This document shows, one piece after another, positions 1-6,437 of a DNA stretch of 9,970 bases (the first letter of the stretch is position 1; each line of letters opens with the position of its first letter). The notes beneath the pieces were generated by a model. The model worked only from the letters and a program-made list of their open reading frames with translations. It made no database searches and was not told where the DNA came from. The position numbers were made by a program, and so were the translations under genes. This DNA is from DAOTXR01 sp034435375 (GTDB lineage Bacteria; Chloroflexota; Anaerolineae; Aggregatilineales; UBA3940), in contig DAOTXR010000007.1 of the NCBI GenBank assembly GCA_034435375.1, positions 1-9,970 of the forward strand, written 5' to 3'.

Positions 1-22
1 CGAATAGAATTATCAGCCGGAT

Positions 23-49
23 CCGGCGGGGCAGTCCCGCCGGGTTTTT
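23..49 (+). terminator. Rho-independent terminator after the Csx15-like gene
   Basis: A perfect 8-bp stem, CCGGCGGG (23-30) with CCCGCCGG (36-43), has a 5-base loop and is followed by GTTTTT (44-49). It lies 15 bases after the stop codon of the Csx15-like gene and before the promoter of the first operon, so it insulates the two units. The same sequence recurs at 9860-9886 in the right-hand overlap. Confidence 0.9.
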
Positions 50-88
50 CTCTTCGCCGACAATCCCTACCCCCCCGCTGGATTATGC

Positions 89-118
89 TTGTCGGCGCTT
101 AGCAAGTTGTGATACAAT
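89..118 (+). promoter_or_regulatory. Putative sigma-70-type promoter of the first operon
   Basis: TTGTCG (89-94) and TACAAT (113-118) are separated by 18 bases, and the first start codon follows about 28 bases later. Each box differs from consensus at two positions or fewer. No other promoter-like site this good precedes the block of seven genes at 146-6313, which suggests that this site drives it. The downstream sequence is G-rich (134-138), a weak ribosome binding site for the TTG start at 146. Confidence 0.55.
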
Positions 119-145
119 TCATCAGAGCAGCGCGGGGGTTGGTAC

Positions 146-511
146 TTGTATTCGTACACCGGCAGCCTTGTTATCATGGCGATAATTGTGGGTGCCGGGC
201 TGGTCGGAGGGGTTGTACTAGCTGTGTTCTGGCTTTCGTCCCGCCAGCAGCGCGAGTTCACTAGATTACTGCAGCAAATGTTGCGTGATTGTGAAGAGCG
301 CTACGAGAACGCATATGATGAGATCGCACATCTGCATGCGCAACTGAGCAAAGCTCAGGGGGACATGAAGGCAAGCGATATAGAACGCTATAGCATGATG
401 ACCAAGTATGTGCAGTTGGAGCGCGAGCTAGCCGCTGCACAGGCTGCACTGGCGGGCCGCACCCCTAGCAGGAGCACTGATCAAGGATCAGGGCAAACCG
501 GCTTGTTTTGA
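146..511 (+). CDS. Small membrane protein with N-terminal TM segment and coiled coil
   Basis: This 121-aa protein of unknown function starts with TTG at 146, preceded at 7 bases by a G-run (134-138). An alternative is the in-frame ATG at 176, which gives 111 aa but has no visible Shine-Dalgarno. A glycine/alanine/valine-rich hydrophobic stretch at about residues 8-30 should span the membrane. It is followed by RQQRE, consistent with a cytoplasmic C-terminal side. Residues about 35-105 are charged and heptad-like, without helix breakers, so a coiled coil is likely, and the tail is Ser/Gly/Thr-rich. It is the first gene of the block. Possible roles are a membrane-bound virion component, a spanin- or holin-like lysis factor, or an anchor for assembly. 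None can be chosen from the sequence. Confidence 0.8.
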   Translation: MYSYTGSLVIMAIIVGAGLVGGVVLAVFWLSSRQQREFTRLLQQMLRDCEERYENAYDEIAHLHAQLSKAQGDMKASDIERYSMMTKYVQLERELAAAQAALAGRTPSRSTDQGSGQTGLF

Positions 512-552
512 AGAGTAGGAATTCCGCGTAATACGTTAAAAAACTTGACAAT

Positions 553-563
553 GAGGAGGAGAG
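553..563 (+). promoter_or_regulatory. Strong Shine-Dalgarno of the first tandem paralogue
   Basis: The purine run GAGGAGGAGAG contains AGGAGG (554-559), seven bases before the ATG at 567. It is the strongest ribosome binding site in the structural block, and the leader around it is AT-rich. This fits a highly expressed product such as a major structural protein. Confidence 0.75.
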
Positions 564-566
564 AAA

Positions 567-1067
567 ATGGCAGTTACCGCACTAAACGCTGTGGGGGGTG
601 TAAATATTAGTTTTACCCTCACTGACTACACTGGGCGCGCAGTCACTAGCGGCCTGCTGGTGCCGGCAGCCACGACCTTGGCTAACGCCCAGACGTTCGC
701 GCTGGCCGTTGCCCAGGCACTTGAGGCACTGAGCGATGCACAGGTGACGGCTGTAAATATCGGCACGCGCTACAACCCCGTCGGTGCCGATCCGGCGGTT
801 CAGGGGAACTATGCAGAAGACAAGGGAACTTTTGGTATCCGCACGGCAGCTGGCAAGATCGCGAAATACACAGTCCCAGCGCTTTCGAATACGTTCCTGC
901 TCGGCCAGTCCCGCGACATAAATATAGCTGCCCCTCAGGTCGAGGCGCTGACCACACTATTGATTGACGGCAATGGGACAGTGGCGGCCGTGGACAGCAA
1001 CGCCAGCGATCTGAGCCAGGTCGTGTGGGCGAAACTTCGCCAGCGGAATGAATTGATGGCAGTCTAG
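567..1067 (+). CDS. Tandem paralogue A, candidate major structural (coat) protein
   Basis: This 166-aa protein has no signal peptide or membrane segment. It alternates predicted beta strands with one Ala-rich helix (about residues 35-55) and ends in a helical segment. It is clearly related to the next gene. Shared landmarks in order are DYTGR/DYSGG, a VP turn, FAL followed by a helix, LSDA/LTDA, a GTF strand, VPALS/VPSLL, an AALVDL-like helix and a DL..V..L terminal motif. The excellent ribosome binding site, small size, compact beta-rich composition and position at the head of a fibre-and-hydrolase gene block make a coat or major structural protein a reasonable inference. I do not recognise a named family. 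Other possibilities are a tail-like or surface-layer protein. Confidence 0.85.
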   Translation: MAVTALNAVGGVNISFTLTDYTGRAVTSGLLVPAATTLANAQTFALAVAQALEALSDAQVTAVNIGTRYNPVGADPAVQGNYAEDKGTFGIRTAAGKIAKYTVPALSNTFLLGQSRDINIAAPQVEALTTLLIDGNGTVAAVDSNASDLSQVVWAKLRQRNELMAV

Positions 1068-1075
1068 GCCCACTC

Positions 1076-1573
1076 ATGCCGCTGACTCACGTTCAGCCGA
1101 CACGTGTCACCCTCCATTATCGTGATTATAGTGGAGGGTCGGCCAGCCATTGGACGCAAGTCCCACAGGGGCTGGACAAGGCAGAGATTGAGCCATTTGC
1201 GCTCGATCTCTGCCAATGCGCTGAGCGACTCACAGATGCGGAAATTGTCGGGGCCACCATTCTTCGCACGCTCAAAGCGGAATATGGCATGTCCGGACCC
1301 TCCGATTCCAGCGATGTAGCACGCTGTGGAACGTTTATTTTTGAGTCTGTGGCAACAGACGACCGTTTTGTTTTTGTGGTGCCTTCCCTGCTACCAGGGA
1401 AGCTATCTAGCAGCGGGCAGTGGGCGGGGATCGCGATAGATTTAAATGATATTGATGTGGCAGCGCTCGTTGATCTCATTATTCTGGGCAGTGGAGGACT
1501 GAACGCCATCAGTTATGCCCTAAACGATCTCATCAAGGTCAACGTGGCTTATTTACAATGGCGCAGTACATGA
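1076..1573 (+). CDS. Tandem paralogue B, candidate minor structural protein
   Basis: This 165-aa protein is a diverged duplicate of the preceding gene, aligning along nearly its full length with few gaps. It keeps the DYSGG turn, the FAL helix, LTDAEI, a GTF strand, VPSLL, an IDVAALVDLIILG helix and a C-terminal NDL..V..LQWR motif. It starts 8 bases after its neighbour's stop with no good Shine-Dalgarno, so translation is probably coupled and output lower. A copy less conserved than A, with extra cysteines, could serve as a minor capsomer, vertex or end-cap protein next to a major protein A. That role is inference; the duplication is plain in the sequence. Confidence 0.85.
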   Translation: MPLTHVQPTRVTLHYRDYSGGSASHWTQVPQGLDKAEIEPFALDLCQCAERLTDAEIVGATILRTLKAEYGMSGPSDSSDVARCGTFIFESVATDDRFVFVVPSLLPGKLSSSGQWAGIAIDLNDIDVAALVDLIILGSGGLNAISYALNDLIKVNVAYLQWRST

Positions 1574-3244
1574 ATGCCTACCAATCAATTCCAGCCATAT
1601 TCCTTCCCCCCTTCCTACCACAGCCAGGACACAACATGCGTCCGGGTCCCTCGTGCGTTGTTGCCAGCACTGGCTTCGCACTTGCGCTTTCTTGAGTGGG
1701 CAGCGGCCTGGCAGAATGACGACTGGCAGCAGGGAAGGCAGGCAGCCTTGTTGCTGCAGGAACGGCTATTGCTGTTGCCCGAATTCGATCCCGGAGACTC
1801 CATGTTGAGCATGGGCGACTCGTGGTCCGTGGGCGCTGAAAGCGTGCCGAACTGGGATAATCAGCCTGGCTATCCCGATTGGCTGTATGCCCAATTCATT
1901 CACAGCTACTGGCCAAGTCTCCGTTACCACAACACGGGCATTAGCGGGGAAACGACAGAGACATGCATCAACAACGGCCAGCTGCAAAACGCGATAGACT
2001 TTATCGCGTCAGAGCAGTTTGCAGAGCGGCGTGTAGGGATTATCACTATCAGCCTGGGGGGGAACGATATGATAGACGTGTTCCCTCCGCCCATAGGCAG
2101 CTTGGCCGATGGGAATGCGCAACTCCAGCAGGTCCGGGACAACCTCGCGTACATCTACGAGCAGCTACAGAGCGCATGCGATGCGCAGATCATTACTATG
2201 ACGTATGCGAATCTGTATCCTGGATTCGACTTTCCTGGCTTCGGCCGGTTGGCGGACATCTGGGTGCCCAAACTGCATCAGGTCATTCGCGAGGTTGCTG
2301 CGGCGCACGGCATCCCAGTTGCGGCTGTGGATGATCTGGATATCTACGATGATGCGCTGATGGACAGTCTGTTTTTCGTGCGCAGGCCCTACGCAGTGTG
2401 GGATCCGCTCAATGCCGTACAGAACTTTGACTTTCATCCGCGCCCAGCAGGACACTCGTTCATAGCCAGAAAGATGCTGGAGGCTTTAATCAGGCAGAGG
2501 GCGATGCTGCTACCATCGGTGATGTTCAAAGACATACCAGAAGAAGCAGTTGCCATCGGCATTGACCCGGTTGTGCGTCTCTCTGGCACGCTGACACGAT
2601 TCACACAAATTCAGTTGCCTGCGAACCAGCTGTCAGGGCCGCTGCCGTCCCGAATAGCTGAATGCACGAATCTGGTCACGCTAGGTCTGAACGTCAACAG
2701 CCTGACAGGCCCGCTCACGCCACTGTCGACACTCACAAAGCTGACAACGCTAAATATCGGACTAAATGCATTCACAGGCGATCTCACGCCGTTGTCAGCG
2801 CTGACTGTACTGAACACGCTCTATTTTTACAACAATCAATTGACAGGCGATCTCACGCCGTTGTCAGCGCTGACTGACTTGTACTATCTCAGCGGAGCGG
2901 TCAATCAATTGACAGGCGATCTCACGCCGTTGTCAGCGCTGACCAAACTTCGGATATTGGACCTGCACAACAACCAGTTGACGGGTCCGATCCCCAACGC
3001 TATCGGAGCATTTCAGTTCATCTATCAGATACTGCTGTATAACAATCAGATTAGCCAGGCAGATCTTTCAAGTTTCGTGATTGCAGGGCTGTGGCCGAAC
3101 CGCGTCCAGCTGGGATCCAGGGGGTGCTATATTGCGATCTACGGCAACAATGGGCTTACGGCTGAGGCTGTAGATGCTATTGAGGGGAGCGGGGCGTACT
3201 CGGGGCAGGGGCTGAAGCAGTCGGGATGTTCCGTAGTTTATTAG
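1574..3244 (+). CDS. SGNH/GDSL hydrolase fused to leucine-rich repeats
   Basis: This 556-aa protein begins at an ATG that directly abuts the TGA of the gene before it, so it is translationally coupled. Residues about 21-68 form a helical module shared with the 651-aa protein downstream. Residues about 76-310 are an SGNH esterase/lipase domain: GDS with the nucleophile at Ser83, TGISGE at about 121-126 (oxyanion glycine), GGND with Asn164, and DFHP with Asp286/His288. All four blocks are present, so activity is likely. Residues about 335-500 are leucine-rich repeats of 23 residues built on LTPLSALTxLxxLxxxxNQLTGDL. No signal peptide is seen. A surface-exposed depolymerase/deacylase that binds host cell-wall glycans and removes ester groups during attachment is the likely role, by analogy with phage receptor-binding esterases. 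Substrate is unknown. Confidence 0.88.
   Translation: MPTNQFQPYSFPPSYHSQDTTCVRVPRALLPALASHLRFLEWAAAWQNDDWQQGRQAALLLQERLLLLPEFDPGDSMLSMGDSWSVGAESVPNWDNQPGYPDWLYAQFIHSYWPSLRYHNTGISGETTETCINNGQLQNAIDFIASEQFAERRVGIITISLGGNDMIDVFPPPIGSLADGNAQLQQVRDNLAYIYEQLQSACDAQIITMTYANLYPGFDFPGFGRLADIWVPKLHQVIREVAAAHGIPVAAVDDLDIYDDALMDSLFFVRRPYAVWDPLNAVQNFDFHPRPAGHSFIARKMLEALIRQRAMLLPSVMFKDIPEEAVAIGIDPVVRLSGTLTRFTQIQLPANQLSGPLPSRIAECTNLVTLGLNVNSLTGPLTPLSTLTKLTTLNIGLNAFTGDLTPLSALTVLNTLYFYNNQLTGDLTPLSALTDLYYLSGAVNQLTGDLTPLSALTKLRILDLHNNQLTGPIPNAIGAFQFIYQILLYNNQISQADLSSFVIAGLWPNRVQLGSRGCYIAIYGNNGLTAEAVDAIEGSGAYSGQGLKQSGCSVVY
2705..3005 (+). repeat. 69-bp in-frame tandem repeats encoding leucine-rich repeats
   Basis: Repeat starts occur at 2705, 2774, 2843, 2912 and 2981, each 69 bases (23 codons) apart, with a more diverged unit 72 bases before the first. 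In the units at 2774, 2843 and 2912, a block of about 32 bases covering the GDLTPLSALT codons is nearly identical, while the intervening bases encoding the variable repeat face differ. This looks like recent duplication or gene conversion with diversification of the exposed face. Confidence 0.9.
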
Positions 3245-3254
3245 GAGGGGCGTT

Positions 3255-3455
3255 ATGTGGAAAGTCATTGTGATTCCTATGGTGGTAGGCAACTGGCAGG
3301 ATGTGACGGGCACACGATTCTATCTGGTGGCGGTGCCGTATAGCGTGAGTGTTTCTACGATGTTCCCCGTGCTCGAAGTCCCCGCCCCCGATGCGACGCA
3401 AGCAATCGATATGGCCGCCGGGTGGCTAGAACTGTCACCAGCGGGGACGATATGA
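3255..3455 (+). CDS. Small hypothetical protein
   Basis: This 66-aa protein is not recognised. It has a good Shine-Dalgarno, AGGAGGGG (3243-3250), which overlaps the stop codon of the hydrolase gene. Its own stop overlaps the next gene's start in an ATGA arrangement (3452-3455), so expression is coupled on both sides. The sequence begins with a hydrophobic beta-like stretch (MWKVIVIPMVVG) and contains a second strand-like segment, FYLVAVPYSVSVS. It could be a small structural or linker subunit. The stretch is too short and polar for a confident membrane anchor. Confidence 0.75.
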   Translation: MWKVIVIPMVVGNWQDVTGTRFYLVAVPYSVSVSTMFPVLEVPAPDATQAIDMAAGWLELSPAGTI

Positions 3456-4354
3456 TCGAAACACGGACAGTTACGATACGGAGCGGAGAGAGCATCTCAC
3501 ATCCAGCGTTTCTGAGCAGGCTCACACTCCTTGGTCTGCGGCTGCTCGATGCGGCCGCAGGCACCCGGATGACCTTCGAGGTTGCCAACGACCTGGATGG
3601 CTGGGGACCGCTGACCTACGCCGGGGAGGTGCAGTTGTGCATGCCGAGCGTCGGCGAACAGGTTCCGCTCCCCGCGTCCCTTTTTCAGGCCTGGCAGTAC
3701 GTAAGGGTCAGGTCCGGGACAGCAGCGCATCCTGTTCCCCAGAGTGGGGACGTGAAAGTAGAGTTATATATAGGCGAAGGAGAGAGCGACATGTTACTGG
3801 GCTGCTCTTCTGGTAGTGGTCTGCCTGATGGGACGGACCAGGGGCAGATACTATACTGGGATGCGGTAGGGGAGGGCTGGGTTGTCGGCGAGATTCCCGC
3901 GCTCGTAACTGCGGCTGACATCGGGGCCGCCCCGGTCAGCCACACCCACACCGCGTCGCACATCACCAGCGGGGTGTTGGATGACGCGCGGCTGTCGAAT
4001 AATGTACCGCTGCTAGATGCAGAAAATATTTTCAGCGATCTTAACATCTTCGGTGCACTGACATCAGTGCAGGTCAAAGATCAATTTATTGGCCTCCACA
4101 GCATCAACATAGCGATACCCGAGAATAGAATCATGTTGGCATTTATCTGCTCCCGCAAAGTTGATGGCTCAGCACCGCTGCTCCAGTTCCACCTCGTGTA
4201 TCGAGGCCGCACGGCAGACGTAGAGATTGTACAGATCTACCCGACAGGCGGCCCCACGGATGTTCTGGTCAACGCGGACGCCGAGGGAATATACCTGCAA
4301 AACACGGGGGATAACCGCTACGCTGTATGCAGCGTTTTGAAACTGAATGGCTGA
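3452..4354 (+). CDS. Fibre-like / receptor-binding protein
   Basis: The chosen start is the ATG at 3452, which overlaps the preceding stop (ATGA) and has a GGGG run 5 bases upstream. An in-frame GTG at 3422 would add 10 residues. The protein has 300 aa. Residues about 1-105 form a beta-rich domain ending in YVRVRSGTAAHPVPQ, a pattern I know from phage virion and fibre proteins. Residues about 150-180 carry AADIGAAPVSHTHTASHITSG, typical of tail-fibre and collar regions where the HTH residues can bind metal in a trimer. The C-terminal part (about 190-300) is beta-rich and may be the knob. There is no signal peptide. The likely role is a trimeric fibre contacting the host surface, next to the hydrolase. 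Confidence 0.8.
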   Translation: MIETRTVTIRSGESISHPAFLSRLTLLGLRLLDAAAGTRMTFEVANDLDGWGPLTYAGEVQLCMPSVGEQVPLPASLFQAWQYVRVRSGTAAHPVPQSGDVKVELYIGEGESDMLLGCSSGSGLPDGTDQGQILYWDAVGEGWVVGEIPALVTAADIGAAPVSHTHTASHITSGVLDDARLSNNVPLLDAENIFSDLNIFGALTSVQVKDQFIGLHSINIAIPENRIMLAFICSRKVDGSAPLLQFHLVYRGRTADVEIVQIYPTGGPTDVLVNADAEGIYLQNTGDNRYAVCSVLKLNG

Positions 4355-4357
4355 GCC

Positions 4358-6313
4358 GTGCGAGTATTCCCGGAACCATCCGCATGTGAGGTGCTCGTTT
4401 GCATCAACGCCAGCCTGGTGCCCATCCTGGCGGGCAAGATAGGCGAATTGGAGCAGCGGTATCAGTGGGCATCTACAGAGGATTGGGAACAGGGCTATCA
4501 GTGGGCAGCGGAAGTACAGGAGTGTCTGATGAGTAACTGCGCGGGATCGTCAATCACGGAACTAGGCGCGCTGCTGGCTGTTGCTCTGGGGCTGGCCGAG
4601 GCCGACACGGAGCAGGTGGCGGTGGCGTTCCCTTCCATCGCTGCAAAGCTAGCGGAAGTCCGAGGCGGCTCAGCGGCGGGATTGCTTGCGAAAGCGAGTG
4701 ATGATCCCGACGCAACGCCCTATCCTTCCCAGATTACGCGACTAGCAGAGATCATCGCAACTACCCGAAACGCCCAGGGCAACATTCCAGCGGGGTGGTT
4801 CGGATGGGGAAGCCGGTACGTCACCATGGCGGATGTCTATACGGCATTGCAGGGCGGGGGGTCGGACGGGAATGCAATATGGGATAAGCTGAAGGATATT
4901 CTAGATGTGGGGGATGATGTGCTCGGGCTGTTTGGCAGCGGGGCGGGATTCCTCACGGAAACAGGGCTACTAAGCACGCTGATAGCACTGAATACGTATC
5001 ATATTCTGGTGTCGGAGAAAATCAGCAAACGACTCGGCGGCAATCCTCCAGCGAATTTCACCACCGATGACGAAACCAACAACATCATCAGGTTGTTATC
5101 GGGAGGTGCGGCGGGCGGAGATCCGGTGCCGGATAGTATCCTCGCAGCTTTGCGTGGGAGTAGCTTGCCTGACAAAGCGGCCAGCGACACTCGCAACGTG
5201 ATCGACGCCCTGGCGGCTGGCGCGGCCTCGCCGCCGGAGCTGACTCAAATACAGTTACTCCTAGAACAACTGATGAGCGAAATAGATGTTATGGGGAGGC
5301 AAACGCTGCGGGAATTGCACCAGCAGCTTATTTGCGTATGCGAAAACGCGTCCAAGATAGCCCGTGACACTGCCAGCATCGCGGTTCGCAAGGAAGTGGC
5401 GCCGATGCGGAGAGACAAGGAGTTTGGGCAGGCGGCGACACCGGATCGGAAATGCCAGCGCGCCCGCTGGCTGGTGGATGCTCTCCGCAAGGTGCTGGAA
5501 GCATTGGCCTATCAGGCACTCAACATGCGCACGGCCATCGACGATTGGGATCGTTATTACGGGCAATACGTCGGCATGCCAATATCAGGATCGGCCAATT
5601 TTATTGCAAGCCTCTACAACAAGGGGGTAGACGGAGTGGGGTCGCAATTCGGGGATGCGGTGGTGGCCGTGCTGGTCGATCATGAAGAAGAGTTCGTGTC
5701 GGCAATTTACAGCGCGCCATCGCCCGCGGAGGCCAACGCTGCATGGCGAGCGTTGGCTGACAGTCTGGGCGCCGAGGCGCTCGCCGCGCCTACGATCGTT
5801 AAGTATATGACGCCAAACGCCATTTTTAACGCCCTGTTCGCGGGACAGATCCCGCTCGATCCATCGGAACTAAATAATTTCAGCGGTACCTGTAGCGAGG
5901 GCGGCAACAGCAACAATCCCACACCGCCTGGGGGATGGGACTACAGCGAGGAATATTCCGTGCCAGATCCGCAGGGGAATCCGAGCCGGATCCATCCCGA
6001 CGGCTGGCAAGTCGTGTTACTCAATAAGTTATCGCTCGGCTTCCCGACGGAGCATGACCTGGAGGGGGAGGATTATTGGACGATCAGCACAAATCTGCGA
6101 GGATGGCAAGTTCGCGACTCGCATTTTCACGCCACTGGCTTCGCGATCCAAATTATCGAAGGAAATGTGCTCTCGTGGACCGTGGAGCATGGCGAAGAAT
6201 ATATATTCCCCGCCGACACACATCATGTGCGATTCCGATGTCTGACAGACGATCCGCGCGACTGCACGATCTCGTTAACGACGCCCAGCCAGGGGAGCGG
6301 CTGGCCGTGGTAG
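4358..6313 (+). CDS. Large virion-associated candidate protein with shared N-terminal module
   Basis: This 651-aa protein starts at GTG 4358, four bases after the previous stop and without a Shine-Dalgarno, so coupling is likely. An early start is supported because residues 12-58 match the hydrolase module: VPxLA, LE, W, DWxQGxQ and QExL line up. Residues about 60-400 are mostly helical with Gly/Ala-rich stretches (DVLGLFGSGAGFL at about 188-200 could touch membrane). A Cys/Arg-rich helical stretch follows (KCQRARWLVDALRKVLEAL at about 364-382), then more helices to about 510. A Ser/Asn/Pro-rich linker leads to a C-terminal beta domain of about 120 residues ending GSGWPW. No catalytic motif is seen. 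A scaffold, penetration or host-recognition protein of the particle is possible. Confidence 0.82.
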   Translation: MRVFPEPSACEVLVCINASLVPILAGKIGELEQRYQWASTEDWEQGYQWAAEVQECLMSNCAGSSITELGALLAVALGLAEADTEQVAVAFPSIAAKLAEVRGGSAAGLLAKASDDPDATPYPSQITRLAEIIATTRNAQGNIPAGWFGWGSRYVTMADVYTALQGGGSDGNAIWDKLKDILDVGDDVLGLFGSGAGFLTETGLLSTLIALNTYHILVSEKISKRLGGNPPANFTTDDETNNIIRLLSGGAAGGDPVPDSILAALRGSSLPDKAASDTRNVIDALAAGAASPPELTQIQLLLEQLMSEIDVMGRQTLRELHQQLICVCENASKIARDTASIAVRKEVAPMRRDKEFGQAATPDRKCQRARWLVDALRKVLEALAYQALNMRTAIDDWDRYYGQYVGMPISGSANFIASLYNKGVDGVGSQFGDAVVAVLVDHEEEFVSAIYSAPSPAEANAAWRALADSLGAEALAAPTIVKYMTPNAIFNALFAGQIPLDPSELNNFSGTCSEGGNSNNPTPPGGWDYSEEYSVPDPQGNPSRIHPDGWQVVLLNKLSLGFPTEHDLEGEDYWTISTNLRGWQVRDSHFHATGFAIQIIEGNVLSWTVEHGEEYIFPADTHHVRFRCLTDDPRDCTISLTTPSQGSGWPW

Positions 6314-6403
6314 CGCTTCCAAAAAATAATGCTCATGCGTAGCCGCTGATGAAGAAAAGAAACCCCGTGCTACACGAGAGAAATCGTTCCATCTCGATTA
6401 TTG

Positions 6404-6412
6404 TGGTATAAT
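6404..6412 (+). promoter_or_regulatory. Extended -10 promoter of the replication gene
   Basis: TGG followed by TATAAT (6407-6412) is a perfect extended -10 element. The -35 region at 17-base spacing (6384-6389) is poor, which extended -10 promoters tolerate. It lies 25 bases before the ATG at 6438. GAGAAGG (6424-6430) lies between and serves as ribosome binding site. The rest of 6314-6437 shows no terminator with a T-run, so read-through from the structural block is possible. Confidence 0.75.
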
Positions 6413-6437
6413 TTCAAAAATCAGAGAAGGCAGTGAC

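Larger units (their letters stand above)
1..133. repeat. Terminal direct repeat, left copy (circular overlap)
   Basis: Bases 1-133 are identical to 9838-9970, at the very two ends of the window. The simplest reading is that a circular molecule of about 9,837 bp was sequenced past its starting point. The repeat holds the last codons of the Csx15-like gene (stop TAG at 5-7), a terminator and the promoter of the first operon, so it is ordinary junction sequence rather than a special terminal structure. True terminal redundancy of a linear genome is the less likely alternative. Confidence 0.93.

Noticed and set aside
544..549. TTGACA before the first paralogue as a -35 box
   Set aside because: At 17-base spacing the -10 position falls on the start codon of the gene and shows no TATAAT-like sequence.
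787..1040. CRISPR array, tRNA or rRNA genes anywhere in the window
   Set aside because: Reading the whole window showed no regularly spaced direct repeats with unique spacers and no cloverleaf or rRNA-like segment. The only regular repeats are the 69-bp protein-coding units and the 9-bp iteron-like words.
1383..1402. Perfect 8-bp hairpin CTTCCCTG/CAGGGAAG as a terminator
   Set aside because: It is in the middle of a coding sequence and has no T-run after it.
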